Part shown: positions 8,558-17,797 of the stretch, in pieces
Position numbering within the stretch: the first letter of the stretch is position 1
Layout: the number at the start of each line of letters is the position of its first letter
NCBI RefSeq assembly: GCF_018390735.1
Contig: NZ_JAHBCL010000003.1
Span: 107,253 to 171,252 of the forward strand
DNA length: 64,000 nt
Origin: Fusibacter paucivorans
GTDB taxonomy: Bacteria; Bacillota; Clostridia; Peptostreptococcales; Acidaminobacteraceae
Direction of reading: 5' to 3'
Position numbers and translations under genes: made by a program
The notes under the pieces: generated by a model
Told to the model about the DNA's origin: nothing
What the model saw: only the letters and a program-made list of their open reading frames with translations
Databases searched by the model: none

Positions 8558-8586
8558 ATTATATGACAAACAATTTATTCCGTCAA
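8558..8586 (-). promoter_or_regulatory. Promoter of the flavin oxidoreductase gene
   Basis: On the minus strand TTGACG (8581-8586), a 17-bp spacer and TATAAT (8558-8563) form a near-consensus housekeeping promoter about 50 bases before the start codon. Confidence 0.68.
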
Positions 8587-8680
8587 TCCCAAGGGCTAAT
8601 TGCTTTTAAACTTTTCCGACTTCTATGCTCTAAGCTATCTTTTTAAGTCCTATTTGCTGACAGCATCCATTTTTAAGCTC

Positions 8681-8723
8681 AAAAAAACAGCCCTAATTCC
8701 TTGACGTTAAAAGAATTAAGGCC
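8681..8723 (-). terminator. Terminator of the FtsX-type ABC operon
   Basis: On the minus strand GCCTTAATTC and GAATTAGGGC form a stem with a loop of about 13 bases, followed by TGTTTTTTT. It lies about 70 bases after the permease stop codon. Confidence 0.7.
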
Positions 8724-8790
8724 ATTCAAAATATTTATATCATTCATCCGTCATCTATCGCATCCTTGTTATGATTGCGTTATGATTACG

Positions 8791-11112
8791 TCATAATGTT
8801 GCAATCGTATCGACAACGGACATATTGTGAATCCTTTTTGACGGACCATACACGGCAATCACTGACGTTGCCAGTACGAGGATCACAATCAATGCCACCG
8901 CACGGATCGGCACGTACCACGGCGTCCCCCAATACGATGTCACCATCATACTGTATAACCATCTATGCAGCGGCAGGCCTGCAATGCAGCCAAATACACT
9001 GCCCGAAACAGCATAGGTCATCGTTTCTGCTCTAATCATCCGGATAATCTGCACTTTGGTCATGCCAATCGCACGCATAATACCATACTGCTTGATTCTC
9101 GCCGATACGCTAATGCTAATCCCGTTGACAATATTCAACAGTGTAATTAAGGCAATGATTACGAGAAAACCGTAGATAAAGAGCGCCATTGAAAAGTAGG
9201 CACCTCTTGCCTGTCGATTTGTCAGCCGATTGTCTGAGAAATGCATCGTCGGATCAACCATCGCACGGATCGCCGCAACATCCATTTCCGATACACCGCG
9301 TTCAAGAATAATGTCAATGCGTTCATAACCATCAACTTTTTCAATTGCATCTAATGTCGCCTCTGAGCATAAGAGCGTCATGGCGCCATTTGTTGCATTG
9401 ACCGGGCTGTCTGATAATACACCCATAATTCTAACATCAGCACCATCAAAATTGATGACATCGCCCGTAGTCATCGTATTTTCTGAACTGTAAAGCAGAA
9501 GTGCAGTGTCCACTCCGTCTTGAAGTGAATTTACAGTGCCATCCAACAAATAGCGTTTCAACATCGGCCACTGTGCTTCATCTAAAGTTACCACTTTGAA
9601 TACATTGCCGTTGTCATCCGCTTTATCATACAAATAGCGACTTCCGGAAACTTGTTTAACATTCGCTTCAGCGCCGATTTGATCGACCAATGCCGCAGGC
9701 AATCGATTGTCACCATTGGTACTCCGGATGACAATATCTTCAGACCAAGGTCTTAGCGGCTCTATTGCATGGTTTAAAAAATCAATCGTCGCTGAAAAGC
9801 ACAAAAAGAGAATAATACTCAAACCAAATGAGCCAAGCATGAGTGCATAATTTTTTTTCATGGTGAACGCATGCTGTACGCCCAGTGCTGTATCCACTTT
9901 AAGATATTGTGTTTTGGCTGCTGACTTCACCGATTTTGCCGTACCGTCCATATAGGCATTTCCCGTGATCGCCATTAACGGCGATACCTGCGCCGCTTTC
10001 CGCGCAGGGGCACTTGAAGCTGCCAATACACTTAAAAGACCAATCAGCGCCCCTGCTCCAACACCAATCCAACTGATGGCAAACGTAGGCATTTCATCAA
10101 AATAGACCGGTGTCAGCCATTTCAGGATTGCGCTTAAAAACCAAGTGACAACGGTTCCCGACAAGACCCCAATTGGGATCGTCATTTTACACCACGAGAG
10201 TGCTTCCAATCGTACAAAGCGCATCACTTGCCGCTTCGTTGCCCCTAGGCATCTCAACATGCCGAAAAAAGATGTACGCTGCATGATATCACTGTTTAAA
10301 TTGCTGGCAATCATCATGACGCCTGCTAGGAGTACCACGATGCCAAGTACGCCAGCCACTATATATAATTGCTTCATATAACTATAATCGCTTTGGCCTA
10401 AAACACCCAATAGTTTTTCATTTAAGTTAATTTGATCGTCGGTTAAATCGAATGCTGTTCTGATTTCAGCTATGGCTTTCCGCATATTGGTATGTTTTGA
10501 AAATTGAATCATATATTGCTGTCGAAAAGACGTGCTGTTCACATAGGTTTTTGCAGTCGTCACATCAAGCAGCATGCCATAGGCATCCTTATTGAGTAAA
10601 TTTGCCGTGTTGTCCATAAAACCTGTAATGCGAAAAGACTGTGTTCCACCGGATGGTGAAGGCAAGGTGACAAAATCACCTGTCCGAAGCGCTGTTTGAT
10701 CTCTCACATTGCGTGAAAGTGCCACTTCATCCGAATGTTTAGGATAGGTTCCCTCTACCAAATCCGTTAGAAAAATATTTCTAAGCACTTCAGCAGACAT
10801 GCCTGCATTATAGAGCGGTTTTCCCAAAAGCGAATCGCTGTCACTAGCGAAAGATACATACCATCCCGCATGTTCAACTTCGGGACGTGTGGCGATAATA
10901 GCTGCCGTCTCCTCATCAATATCTGTGAGAAGCATGTGCCAGTTTCCCTCATCTTTTGAAATCTGCAAATACTGGCTGCGCATTTCCATATCTGCCATCC
11001 CAAAAATTGCAGTGACGAGAAAGACGGATAAAACGATGCACAGTTTCGTCATTAGTCGGCGTCGGCTGTGTGCTTTATCAACTATTGGAATGAGGTCAAG
11101 ATAGTGTTTCAT
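8791..11112 (-). CDS. FtsX-like ABC transporter permease
   Basis: A 773-residue membrane protein with one N-terminal helix, a large extracytoplasmic segment, and two FtsX-type permease blocks (about 255-390 and 650-760). Each has three helices, and the second carries the motif SARIKQYGIMRAIGMT. This is the layout of the long permeases paired with LolD/MacB-like ATPases in Gram-positive bacteria, which export lipids or peptides or protect against cell-envelope antibiotics. Its start overlaps the ATPase stop by 4 bp (ATGA), so the two are translated together. A two-component system lies immediately upstream, which suggests induced expression. The substrate is unknown. Confidence 0.9.
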   Translation of the reverse strand: MKHYLDLIPIVDKAHSRRRLMTKLCIVLSVFLVTAIFGMADMEMRSQYLQISKDEGNWHMLLTDIDEETAAIIATRPEVEHAGWYVSFASDSDSLLGKPLYNAGMSAEVLRNIFLTDLVEGTYPKHSDEVALSRNVRDQTALRTGDFVTLPSPSGGTQSFRITGFMDNTANLLNKDAYGMLLDVTTAKTYVNSTSFRQQYMIQFSKHTNMRKAIAEIRTAFDLTDDQINLNEKLLGVLGQSDYSYMKQLYIVAGVLGIVVLLAGVMMIASNLNSDIMQRTSFFGMLRCLGATKRQVMRFVRLEALSWCKMTIPIGVLSGTVVTWFLSAILKWLTPVYFDEMPTFAISWIGVGAGALIGLLSVLAASSAPARKAAQVSPLMAITGNAYMDGTAKSVKSAAKTQYLKVDTALGVQHAFTMKKNYALMLGSFGLSIILFLCFSATIDFLNHAIEPLRPWSEDIVIRSTNGDNRLPAALVDQIGAEANVKQVSGSRYLYDKADDNGNVFKVVTLDEAQWPMLKRYLLDGTVNSLQDGVDTALLLYSSENTMTTGDVINFDGADVRIMGVLSDSPVNATNGAMTLLCSEATLDAIEKVDGYERIDIILERGVSEMDVAAIRAMVDPTMHFSDNRLTNRQARGAYFSMALFIYGFLVIIALITLLNIVNGISISVSARIKQYGIMRAIGMTKVQIIRMIRAETMTYAVSGSVFGCIAGLPLHRWLYSMMVTSYWGTPWYVPIRAVALIVILVLATSVIAVYGPSKRIHNMSVVDTIATL

Positions 11113-11792
11113 GCCTTCACGCCCCCCAAGTCTTCAAGGATGCCATCAGTCACTTTTAAAACACGATCTACAGATGTCGTTAAATTGACATTGTGTGTAA
11201 TCATTAAAATTGTCTGCTGGTAACGTCGTGCTGCGGATAATAAAAGCGCAAGTACTTCACGGCTGTTTCGGCTGTCAAGATTGCCGGTGGGCTCATCTGC
11301 CAAGATCAGCATCGGCTGATGGATAAGCGCTCTGCCTATGGCGACGCGCTGTTGCTGCCCACCTGAAAGCTGGCTTGGTAAATGATTTCGCCGATCACCT
11401 AAACCAAGCACTTTTAAAATATCCTCCACCATTGCACGATCAGGTGTTTTATCATCCAAGAGCAATGGAAAGACAATGTTCTGCTCAACCGTTAACTCGG
11501 GAACAAGCTGGAAAGACTGAAAGACAAAACCAATATGGCGTCGCCTGAAAATCGTTCGCTGTCGCTCTGTCATGGCAAATAAGTCCTCACCATTAATCAA
11601 CACCTTCCCATTAGAAGGGTTATCCAAACCGCCAATACAGTTCAAGAGCGTACTCTTTCCAGAACCGGATTCGCCAACGACAGCGGCAAACTCTCCTTTT
11701 TTCATTGAAAAGGATACATCTGTCAGTGCTTTAACCTCCGTATCGCCGCGTCCATAAATTTTACTGAGATTCTCTATGTTTAAAATTTCCAT
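11109..11792 (-). CDS. ABC transporter ATP-binding protein (LolD/MacB-like)
   Basis: A 227-residue ATPase with Walker A GESGSGKS (about 40-47), signature LSGGQQQR (about 143) and Walker B ILADEPTGNLD (about 163-173). The ending EPTGNLD is typical of the MacB/LolD/FtsE branch that works with FtsX-type permeases. AGAAGGAGG lies upstream of the ATG. It is coupled to the permease by a 4-bp overlap. It lies 64 bp after the kinase gene, in a gap containing two direct repeats that look like a response-regulator site. Confidence 0.93.
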   Translation of the reverse strand: MEILNIENLSKIYGRGDTEVKALTDVSFSMKKGEFAAVVGESGSGKSTLLNCIGGLDNPSNGKVLINGEDLFAMTERQRTIFRRRHIGFVFQSFQLVPELTVEQNIVFPLLLDDKTPDRAMVEDILKVLGLGDRRNHLPSQLSGGQQQRVAIGRALIHQPMLILADEPTGNLDSRNSREVLALLLSAARRYQQTILMITHNVNLTTSVDRVLKVTDGILEDLGGVKA

Positions 11793-11830
11793 ATACGTAA
11801 CTGCCTCCTTCTATGAAAGCATAACAAACA

Positions 11831-11861
11831 AAGCTTACAGGTCGGTGAAAATAAGCTTACA
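11831..11861 (-). promoter_or_regulatory. Direct-repeat operator upstream of the ABC exporter
   Basis: On the minus strand TGTAAGCTT occurs twice (11853-11861 and 11831-11839), starting exactly 22 bp apart, that is two helical turns. The upstream copy covers the stop codon of the histidine kinase. Spaced direct repeats are the usual binding pattern of OmpR-type response regulators, and one is encoded just upstream. Confidence 0.55.
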
Positions 11862-13086
11862 TTTCTGTAAGGAAGGTCATTGAAAAAGTGCTGCCTTCGC
11901 CTAATGTGCTCTGAACAGTCAACACACCACCCTGCCCTTCTGTAATTGCTTTCGAAAGCGACAGTCCGAGGCCAACCCCCTGTGTTTCTTTTGCTTTTGG
12001 CTGTCTGTAAAATCGTTTAAATACATGGTAAATTGATTCGGGCGCAATACCCGGTCCATTGTCAGTAATCATTAACCGAACCGCGGTCGCTGTCTTTTCA
12101 CAGGTAAGTGTAACCGTCATGCCACGCTCTGAATAATCCAGTGCATTTTTAACAATATTGGCAATTGCTTCACGCGTCCACATAAGATCACAATAAAGTG
12201 TAATATCCGGTGCAATATCCAGTATAATGCGTTTTTCTTCTTTCTCCGCGCGCAACATCAGCGGATCAACCGCCTGCTCTGCCAATTCACGAACGGTATA
12301 GACCGACTGTTCAAAGTGCACACTGCCTGCATCGAGCCTCGTAATCTTCAGAAGCGCTTGAATCAACTGCGACATATGTGTCAATGTATGATCAATCTTT
12401 TTAGAAAACGATGTGACGGCCGTTACATTTTCGGGTTCATCCAGTATAATCTCATTGTACATACTAAGGGCTGTCAACGGTGTCTTCAACTGATGCGAGA
12501 TATCCGAAAGCATTGCCTTTAGAAACTGCTTTGCTTCACGTTCGGCATCATTTTTCGCCGACAATGTCGACGCCAGTTCATCAATTGCTGCAAACATTTT
12601 ATAGAGCCCACCCTCGTCAAGGCTGGGTAAACAGCTGTGATAATTGCCTTCCATGAAGGACTGCAACTGATGTGTAACGGATTTAAAAAGCCGTTCCCGT
12701 CTTTCTATAAAGAAATAGCCTCCGCCGAGCATTACCATTCCCCAGAGTATCGTTCCCGGCATCCGCCGTGTAATCCCTGCCGCGATCAGAATCGACAAAT
12801 CGTCGGCATTGGTATATGACATCGACTCCAACTGTCCCATTTGACGGAGAAGATGTGAACCGTCATCACTCACTACCGTTGATGTCAGCGCTTTTGCAAT
12901 AATTTCTGACGAAACCCCCGCTTCCATTAAAGCACTGGCAACCGCACTGTCATGGGACAGCAATACCGCTTTCATGGATTCTGCCTGCTTCATGGTCATC
13001 ATACCCGTACTGATAATTACCAGACAAGTCATCAGAACAAGCCCTATAAAAAAGTACCGACTGCCGCGATCCCATTGCATGATCAT
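11857..13086 (-). CDS. Sensor histidine kinase
   Basis: A 409-residue membrane kinase. Two transmembrane helices (about 10-30 and 110-128) flank a short extracytoplasmic domain; then come a HAMP-like linker, the H box DISHQLKTPLTAL with the phospho-accepting His, the N box IVKNALDYS, and the G boxes DNGPGIAP and GVGLGLSLS. ATG at 13086 overlaps the response regulator TGA (ATGA) and follows GAGGTG; an upstream in-frame ATG would lie inside the regulator gene. It partners with the OmpR-type regulator and probably senses an envelope stress or antimicrobial. Confidence 0.92.
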   Translation of the reverse strand: MIMQWDRGSRYFFIGLVLMTCLVIISTGMMTMKQAESMKAVLLSHDSAVASALMEAGVSSEIIAKALTSTVVSDDGSHLLRQMGQLESMSYTNADDLSILIAAGITRRMPGTILWGMVMLGGGYFFIERRERLFKSVTHQLQSFMEGNYHSCLPSLDEGGLYKMFAAIDELASTLSAKNDAEREAKQFLKAMLSDISHQLKTPLTALSMYNEIILDEPENVTAVTSFSKKIDHTLTHMSQLIQALLKITRLDAGSVHFEQSVYTVRELAEQAVDPLMLRAEKEEKRIILDIAPDITLYCDLMWTREAIANIVKNALDYSERGMTVTLTCEKTATAVRLMITDNGPGIAPESIYHVFKRFYRQPKAKETQGVGLGLSLSKAITEGQGGVLTVQSTLGEGSTFSMTFLTEM

Positions 13087-13787
13087 TGCATCACCTCTTG
13101 CCACTGATAGCCAAATCCCCTCACCGTTACAAGCCGCTCAGGCTTGGATGGATTCAGCTCGACTTTTTCTCGTAATCGTCTGACGTAGACTGATAGCGTA
13201 TTATCATCAACAAAATCGCCTGCGTGATCCCAAAGCGCCTCTAATATCTTCTGCCGTGTCAGCACTTGTCCTGTATGCCTTAAAAAAAGAACTAGCAGTC
13301 TGTATTCTGCAGCGGTTAGGTTTAGCGGTTCACCACTTCGCATGACTTGATGGTTTACAAGGTCCACATAGATATCCCCAGAAACGATGGGCTCTACCTC
13401 TGACGGCCCTGTCCCCCTCTGTTCTGCTCTCCTAAGCAGTGCCCTAATTCGGGACTGCAATTCACCAATTTTAAAAGGCTTCGTTATGTAATCGTCCCCG
13501 CCGCTGTCTAGTCCTCTAATCACGCTCAGCTCTTGGTCTGATGCTGTTAGAAAAATAATCGGTACGCGATTGCCGCGATCCCTGACATCTTTGCAAAGCT
13601 CAAATCCAGTGCCGTCCGGCAGCGTCACATCCAGCAACAGCAAATCAAATCGCTGTACAGCCAATATCTTCGCCGCCTCAGCAATCGTCTGAGCAACCAC
13701 GACCTCATATCCCTCTTTAGAGAGTGTGTACATCAAGCCATCAATCAAGCTCTTGTCATCTTCCAGCAACATGATTTTTCGCGTCAT
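13083..13787 (-). CDS. OmpR-family response regulator
   Basis: A 234-residue regulator. The receiver domain (1 to about 118) has the acidic pair in LLEDDKS, the phospho-acceptor Asp in LLLLDVTLPDGTG (about 52) and Lys in ITKPFKIGEL. The C-terminal winged helix (about 135-232) is of the OmpR/PhoB type (LTAAEYRLLVLFLRHTGQVLTR). Its stop overlaps the kinase start by 4 bp. It probably binds the TGTAAGCTT direct repeats in front of the ABC exporter. Confidence 0.93.
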   Translation of the reverse strand: MTRKIMLLEDDKSLIDGLMYTLSKEGYEVVVAQTIAEAAKILAVQRFDLLLLDVTLPDGTGFELCKDVRDRGNRVPIIFLTASDQELSVIRGLDSGGDDYITKPFKIGELQSRIRALLRRAEQRGTGPSEVEPIVSGDIYVDLVNHQVMRSGEPLNLTAAEYRLLVLFLRHTGQVLTRQKILEALWDHAGDFVDDNTLSVYVRRLREKVELNPSKPERLVTVRGFGYQWQEVMQ

Positions 13788-13938
13788 TTGTCAACGCCAC
13801 CTTTCTTCGTGCGATTCTTTGATTCCCTCATCTCTTCAACATTAATCAACGCAACAACTAGATGCGGGGTACCTGTTGATGCCCCTTGATTAATGATCAT
13901 CAATTTATTGGCACGGCTTTATTGCCGCCTGCTTTAAG

Positions 13939-14607
13939 TCAATCGCTAGAACCCGGTATTTTCTCAATAAGCATCTCTGCCGATTTAAGCTCCAAAATCC
14001 GATTGCCGAGCTTTTCAGCCTCTCTCGTATCATGTGTTACCAAGATGATGCTCAGTCCGCGTTCGCGCTGCACTTCTTTTAGCAATTGATAAAGCGATTC
14101 TTTAAGTGCTTCATCCAATCCCGTAAAGGGCTCATCCATCAAAATAACCTTTGACTGACAGGCAAGCGCCCGAGCAAAAGCCAACCGCTGTTTCATGCCC
14201 CCGGAGAGTTCAGACGGTTTTTTTAAACGATGCTCCCAGAGCGCAACACGCTCCAGTATCTGCCGTGTTTCCGCCTCTTCAAGGTTAGGGGCAACCAGCA
14301 ATAAATGCTGCATCACAGTCATCCATGGCATCAGTGTTTCCGTTCCCTGAAAAACCACTGGCAACGGTACAGCTATACGATCAAAAAGACGCGAATCATA
14401 CTGGATGTGCCCCCCATCATAAGACTCAAGATTCGCTAAAATGCTAAGGAGCGTGCTTTTGCCAATCCCTGACGGTCCCATGATTACCAATACCTCTTCC
14501 GGCGCCAAGTAAAATGAAAGTGCCGAAAGAATCGTCGTATCCTGATAGCGTTTCGTTAGGTTCTCTATTTTAATCAGCGGCAGCTGATGATCTATCTCCT
14601 CGCGCAT
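13939..14607 (-). CDS. ABC importer ATPase (SsuB/TauB-like)
   Basis: A 222-residue ATPase with Walker A GPSGIGKST, signature LSGGMKQRLAFARAL and Walker B VILMDEPFTGLD. The MKQR signature and DEPFTGLD ending place it with the nitrate/sulfonate/taurine/pyrimidine-precursor importers. AAGGAG precedes the ATG. It follows the permease by 66 bp and completes a binding protein-permease-ATPase operon read leftward. No enzyme genes nearby reveal the substrate. Confidence 0.92.
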   Translation of the reverse strand: MREEIDHQLPLIKIENLTKRYQDTTILSALSFYLAPEEVLVIMGPSGIGKSTLLSILANLESYDGGHIQYDSRLFDRIAVPLPVVFQGTETLMPWMTVMQHLLLVAPNLEEAETRQILERVALWEHRLKKPSELSGGMKQRLAFARALACQSKVILMDEPFTGLDEALKESLYQLLKEVQRERGLSIILVTHDTREAEKLGNRILELKSAEMLIEKIPGSSD

Positions 14608-14673
14608 ACCGATCTCCTTATAAACATCATGCCTCTTTAAACATCAATCGCTTGTACGATCGTTCTTTGTTCT

Positions 14674-15423
14674 TTATGAACGAAAGCGATCCTCTATTGT
14701 GCGAAGTCCCTGTTCGACTGCCACGCCAATCAGTGCAATAACCAGCAGTACGCCATAAAGTCCCGCAGTATCCATGTACATTCTTCGCTCGTAGATCAGC
14801 CAGCCAAGACCCGTGTGCGTCCCTACCATGCCAAAAACCATTTCGATACTAATTAAGGCACGCCACCCTCTGCTCCACGCCGTCTTTATCGAAGACAGCA
14901 ACTCACCGACAGAACCGCAAAAATAGACATGGTACCCCGCACGTAAACCTGTAATGCTATAGGCTTTCATAAAAGCGGCATAGGTCTGTTTTAGCGCATC
15001 AAATCGGACGCGCATTTGTGCCCAAATAGGCCATACCATCGCGTGCATCATAATCAGCAGCATCCCTTTATGGGTTACACCAACCCATAAAATGACTAGC
15101 GGCAATACTGCCATGCCGGGGAGCGGGTTAAAAATCGCTTCTAAATAACCAATTTGCCGTGCCATACTCTTATAACGCGTTGACAGCCATAGGAGAACAG
15201 CTGCCGCCAATAAACTCATGACCATGGACATCAAGATGATGCCAATACTATACGCGATTCGACTGATTAGTGCCCCTTCAGCGCCAAGCTTTATAAGTGC
15301 TTTCACTACCGTATCAACACTGGGAAACAGTGTTTCCGGAAACCACTGTGCAAGGGCAATCCCCTCCCAGACAGCTATGATTACAGCAAAGGTCATCAAC
15401 GGTGACTGCATCCACCTCTTCAT
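14674..15423 (-). CDS. ABC importer permease (SsuC/TauC-like)
   Basis: A 249-residue integral membrane protein with about six helices and the cytoplasmic coupling motif near FMKAYSITGLRAGYHVYFCG, equivalent to the EAA loop of the SsuC/TauC/ThiX family. GGAGG lies about ten bases before the ATG. It sits between the lipoprotein and ATPase genes of the same operon. Confidence 0.88.
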   Translation of the reverse strand: MKRWMQSPLMTFAVIIAVWEGIALAQWFPETLFPSVDTVVKALIKLGAEGALISRIAYSIGIILMSMVMSLLAAAVLLWLSTRYKSMARQIGYLEAIFNPLPGMAVLPLVILWVGVTHKGMLLIMMHAMVWPIWAQMRVRFDALKQTYAAFMKAYSITGLRAGYHVYFCGSVGELLSSIKTAWSRGWRALISIEMVFGMVGTHTGLGWLIYERRMYMDTAGLYGVLLVIALIGVAVEQGLRTIEDRFRS

Positions 15424-15476
15424 CTGTCAAATGCCTCCAATTCTATCTGCTGTTTGCAATATTGCTTTTGCGCTTT

Positions 15477-16574
15477 TTATTGCTCATCCCAGAATAGTCC
15501 TCCTGAGGATTCTACCGTTTCCAGAAGTCCCATTTCCGCCATAAAAGACTGAAAATGCTCGAGTCCATTGACTTCCGATGAAAACCGCATGCTCGGATCT
15601 TCTAAAACAGCATCAATAACATCCTCTGGATATTCGTAAGCCTGTTTTAAAAGTGCCGACGCTTCATCAGGTGACGCATTGAGATAATCAATCGCCTGAT
15701 CAAGTGCTTCTGAAAAAGCCGTGTACAATTCAGTCTTCGCATACACGCGTTCTGGACATATTCCAACGATAAATGTAAACGGACCGCCAAAACACGTTTC
15801 GCCGTCAATCAGCGTTGTAAACTGAGAATCTGCCAGTTCCTGCTCCAAATAGGGCGGTGTTGTAAAATGCAAATAGGAATCCGTATCACTCAGCATCGCC
15901 GTCATCCCGTCAGGATGCGTCATCGCCACAACTTGCGCATCGAGTGCCGTCGCATCGCCAAAAGTGCGTTCCGATGCCATCGCCAATAAAATGTGTTGAA
16001 CACTCCCGAGCTGCGGCAGAATAATGCGCTTTGAGCCATCAATTGTCTCGAAGCTGGTACCATCTTCCTTTGCAACGAGTCCAACGGGACTCTCCGAGAT
16101 CCCGGATATAATTTTCCAGTCCATGCCGCCTTCACGCCCCAGTAAAAATGGCGGAATCGCTACAAAACCAATATCGAGCTGTCCAGCGACCATGGCCTCT
16201 CTTATCGCTGCGGTATTTCCCATTCTCACCCACTCGACTGTCACATCTTCAAGACCGTGTGCCTTGAGGACATCTGTTAGAATCGGCGTCTCCTTAAGCA
16301 CTTCAATCGGTGCGTATGCCAAACCAAATTGATCGGCAATTACCAATTTGTTTGTTTCTTTAGCTGTATCGTTGCAGCCCGTCATCACTGTCATGACAAA
16401 CAAAGCTGCTAAAAATGCACACATTCTATAACGTCGTACCAAGCTCACATGCTTCCGTCTCATTTTTAAATGAAGTCGCTTTTTCCAATCATGATCGCCA
16501 TCACCGCTCATCACATATCTTTTTCTATCTTCAGTCATATGACTGCCATCAAATGATCCGCTGTTTCTACGCAT
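15477..16574 (-). CDS. ABC importer substrate-binding lipoprotein (NMT1/SsuA-like)
   Basis: A binding protein with lipobox VMTGC, so the mature lipoprotein starts at that Cys, followed by an NMT1/SsuA-type domain (GLAYAPIEVLKE, then GNTAAIREAMVAGQLDIGFV). It delivers substrate to the neighbouring permease and ATPase. The start is uncertain. ATG at 16574 has the best ribosome site (AAGGGG), but gives an unusually long, charged region of about 50 residues before the hydrophobic signal core. A later ATG at 16463 gives a normal signal peptide but lacks a clear ribosome site. Substrates of this family include sulfonates, nitrate, bicarbonate and thiamine precursors; I cannot choose. Confidence 0.82.
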   Translation of the reverse strand: MRRNSGSFDGSHMTEDRKRYVMSGDGDHDWKKRLHLKMRRKHVSLVRRYRMCAFLAALFVMTVMTGCNDTAKETNKLVIADQFGLAYAPIEVLKETPILTDVLKAHGLEDVTVEWVRMGNTAAIREAMVAGQLDIGFVAIPPFLLGREGGMDWKIISGISESPVGLVAKEDGTSFETIDGSKRIILPQLGSVQHILLAMASERTFGDATALDAQVVAMTHPDGMTAMLSDTDSYLHFTTPPYLEQELADSQFTTLIDGETCFGGPFTFIVGICPERVYAKTELYTAFSEALDQAIDYLNASPDEASALLKQAYEYPEDVIDAVLEDPSMRFSSEVNGLEHFQSFMAEMGLLETVESSGGLFWDEQ

Positions 16575-16687
16575 TTGCAATCCCCTTACTGTTCTTAAGA
16601 TACATCCTTGCCACATCAATTATAGCATATCTGTCAGTTGATCTCATTGCCGCAAAACCCGTAAATCATAAAAAATGATGGGAAAAA

Positions 16688-16717
16688 TTGGCGTGTTCAC
16701 AAAAAAAAGCGTATACT
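16688..16717 (+). promoter_or_regulatory. Promoter of the exonuclease-BRCT gene
   Basis: TTGGCG (16688-16693), an 18-bp spacer and TATACT (16712-16717) lie 31 bases before the start codon, which is preceded by AAGGAG. Confidence 0.5.
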
Positions 16718-16748
16718 ATTAAAGTAGATAAACTTAAGGAGCTCAATC

Positions 16749-17603
16749 ATGCATTTTTTCGTATTAGATGTTGAAACCGCCAACCGTGAAGCCGCCAGTG
16801 TCTGTCAAATAGGAATCGTCGAAGTTAAAAACGGCGACATTGTCAATAGATGGTCCATTCTCATCGACCCTGAAGGCCCTTTTGAGTATCACAATGTGCG
16901 CGTCCACGGGATAACACAGGAGCAAGTTTCCACTGCCAAAACTTTTCCGGCACACTATGATTTTCTCAGCAGTATCTTAACAGATCAATATGTCGTACAG
17001 CATACGAATTTTGACCAAATGGCAATGGATCAATCGTGCAGTCGCTACGATCTGCCAATGCTGTCCATTAAATGGCTCGATTCATCCAGGATGGCGCGAA
17101 AACTCTGGCCGGAACACAAGGACTGCGGCTATGGTCTCAAAGCACTTTCTGATATTTTCGGTATTACCTTCAAGCACCACGACGCTTGTGAAGATGCCAC
17201 TGCCACGGCAAAAATTGTTTTAGAAGCATTAAAATTGCCGAATCAAAGCATTGAGGGAATCTATCACCAACAGCTTTGTGAACCGAAGACCATTCGTTTC
17301 GAAAACGAAAAACTTACCTATGCACCAAATCCAGAAGGCCCTTTCTTCGGCAAACAGATATGTTTTACGGGAACACTCCAAATGCCGCGCAAAAAAGCAA
17401 TGGACACTGCCTCTAAGCTCGGTTTCAAAATTGTTGATCATGTTACCTTCTACACAACTTACCTTATCGTCGGTAAACCGAGACGCAACCAAAAAACGCA
17501 TAAAATTGACCGTGCAAATCAGCTGATCAAAAAAGGCGCTCCAATTCACATCCTTACGGAACCCGAATTCAAAGCACAAATTTTGCAATTCGTCACTGAA
17601 TAA
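16749..17603 (+). CDS. DEDD 3'-5' exonuclease with C-terminal BRCT domain
   Basis: A 284-residue protein. Residues 1 to about 160 are a DnaQ/epsilon-type exonuclease with Exo I FVLDVETANR (Asp7, Glu9), an Exo II region around HTNFDQMAMD, and Exo III HHDACEDATATA, which makes it DEDDh type. The C-terminal part (about 195-284) begins GKQICFTGTL and looks like a BRCT domain as in DNA ligase. It probably trims DNA or RNA 3' ends in repair, with the BRCT domain giving DNA-end or partner binding. AAGGAG precedes the ATG. It stands alone between a divergent importer and tRNA-Arg. Confidence 0.88.
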   Translation: MHFFVLDVETANREAASVCQIGIVEVKNGDIVNRWSILIDPEGPFEYHNVRVHGITQEQVSTAKTFPAHYDFLSSILTDQYVVQHTNFDQMAMDQSCSRYDLPMLSIKWLDSSRMARKLWPEHKDCGYGLKALSDIFGITFKHHDACEDATATAKIVLEALKLPNQSIEGIYHQQLCEPKTIRFENEKLTYAPNPEGPFFGKQICFTGTLQMPRKKAMDTASKLGFKIVDHVTFYTTYLIVGKPRRNQKTHKIDRANQLIKKGAPIHILTEPEFKAQILQFVTE

Positions 17604-17716
17604 TACCGTGATCTATCAAAAGTGTGTTTTGACAGGATGCTTTTTCTGGAAAATATCTTTATTTTAATCTTTATTATCGCTTTACTTTATAGTATAATAT
17701 GTCTTGCGGCGTATTT

Positions 17717-17793
17717 GCATCCTTAGCTCAATTGGATAGAGTAGCGGACTTCGAATCCGTTGGTTACAGGTTCGAGCCCTGTAGGGTGCACCA
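17717..17793 (+). tRNA. tRNA-Arg (anticodon TCG)
   Basis: A full cloverleaf: acceptor GCATCCT pairs with AGGGTGC, discriminator A and encoded CCA follow; anticodon arm GCGGA-CTTCGAA-TCCGT; T arm ACAGG-TTCGAGC-CCTGT. The anticodon TCG reads CGA codons. A TATAAT at 17693-17698 lies just upstream and a terminator immediately follows. Confidence 0.95.
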
Positions 17794-17797
17794 TATA

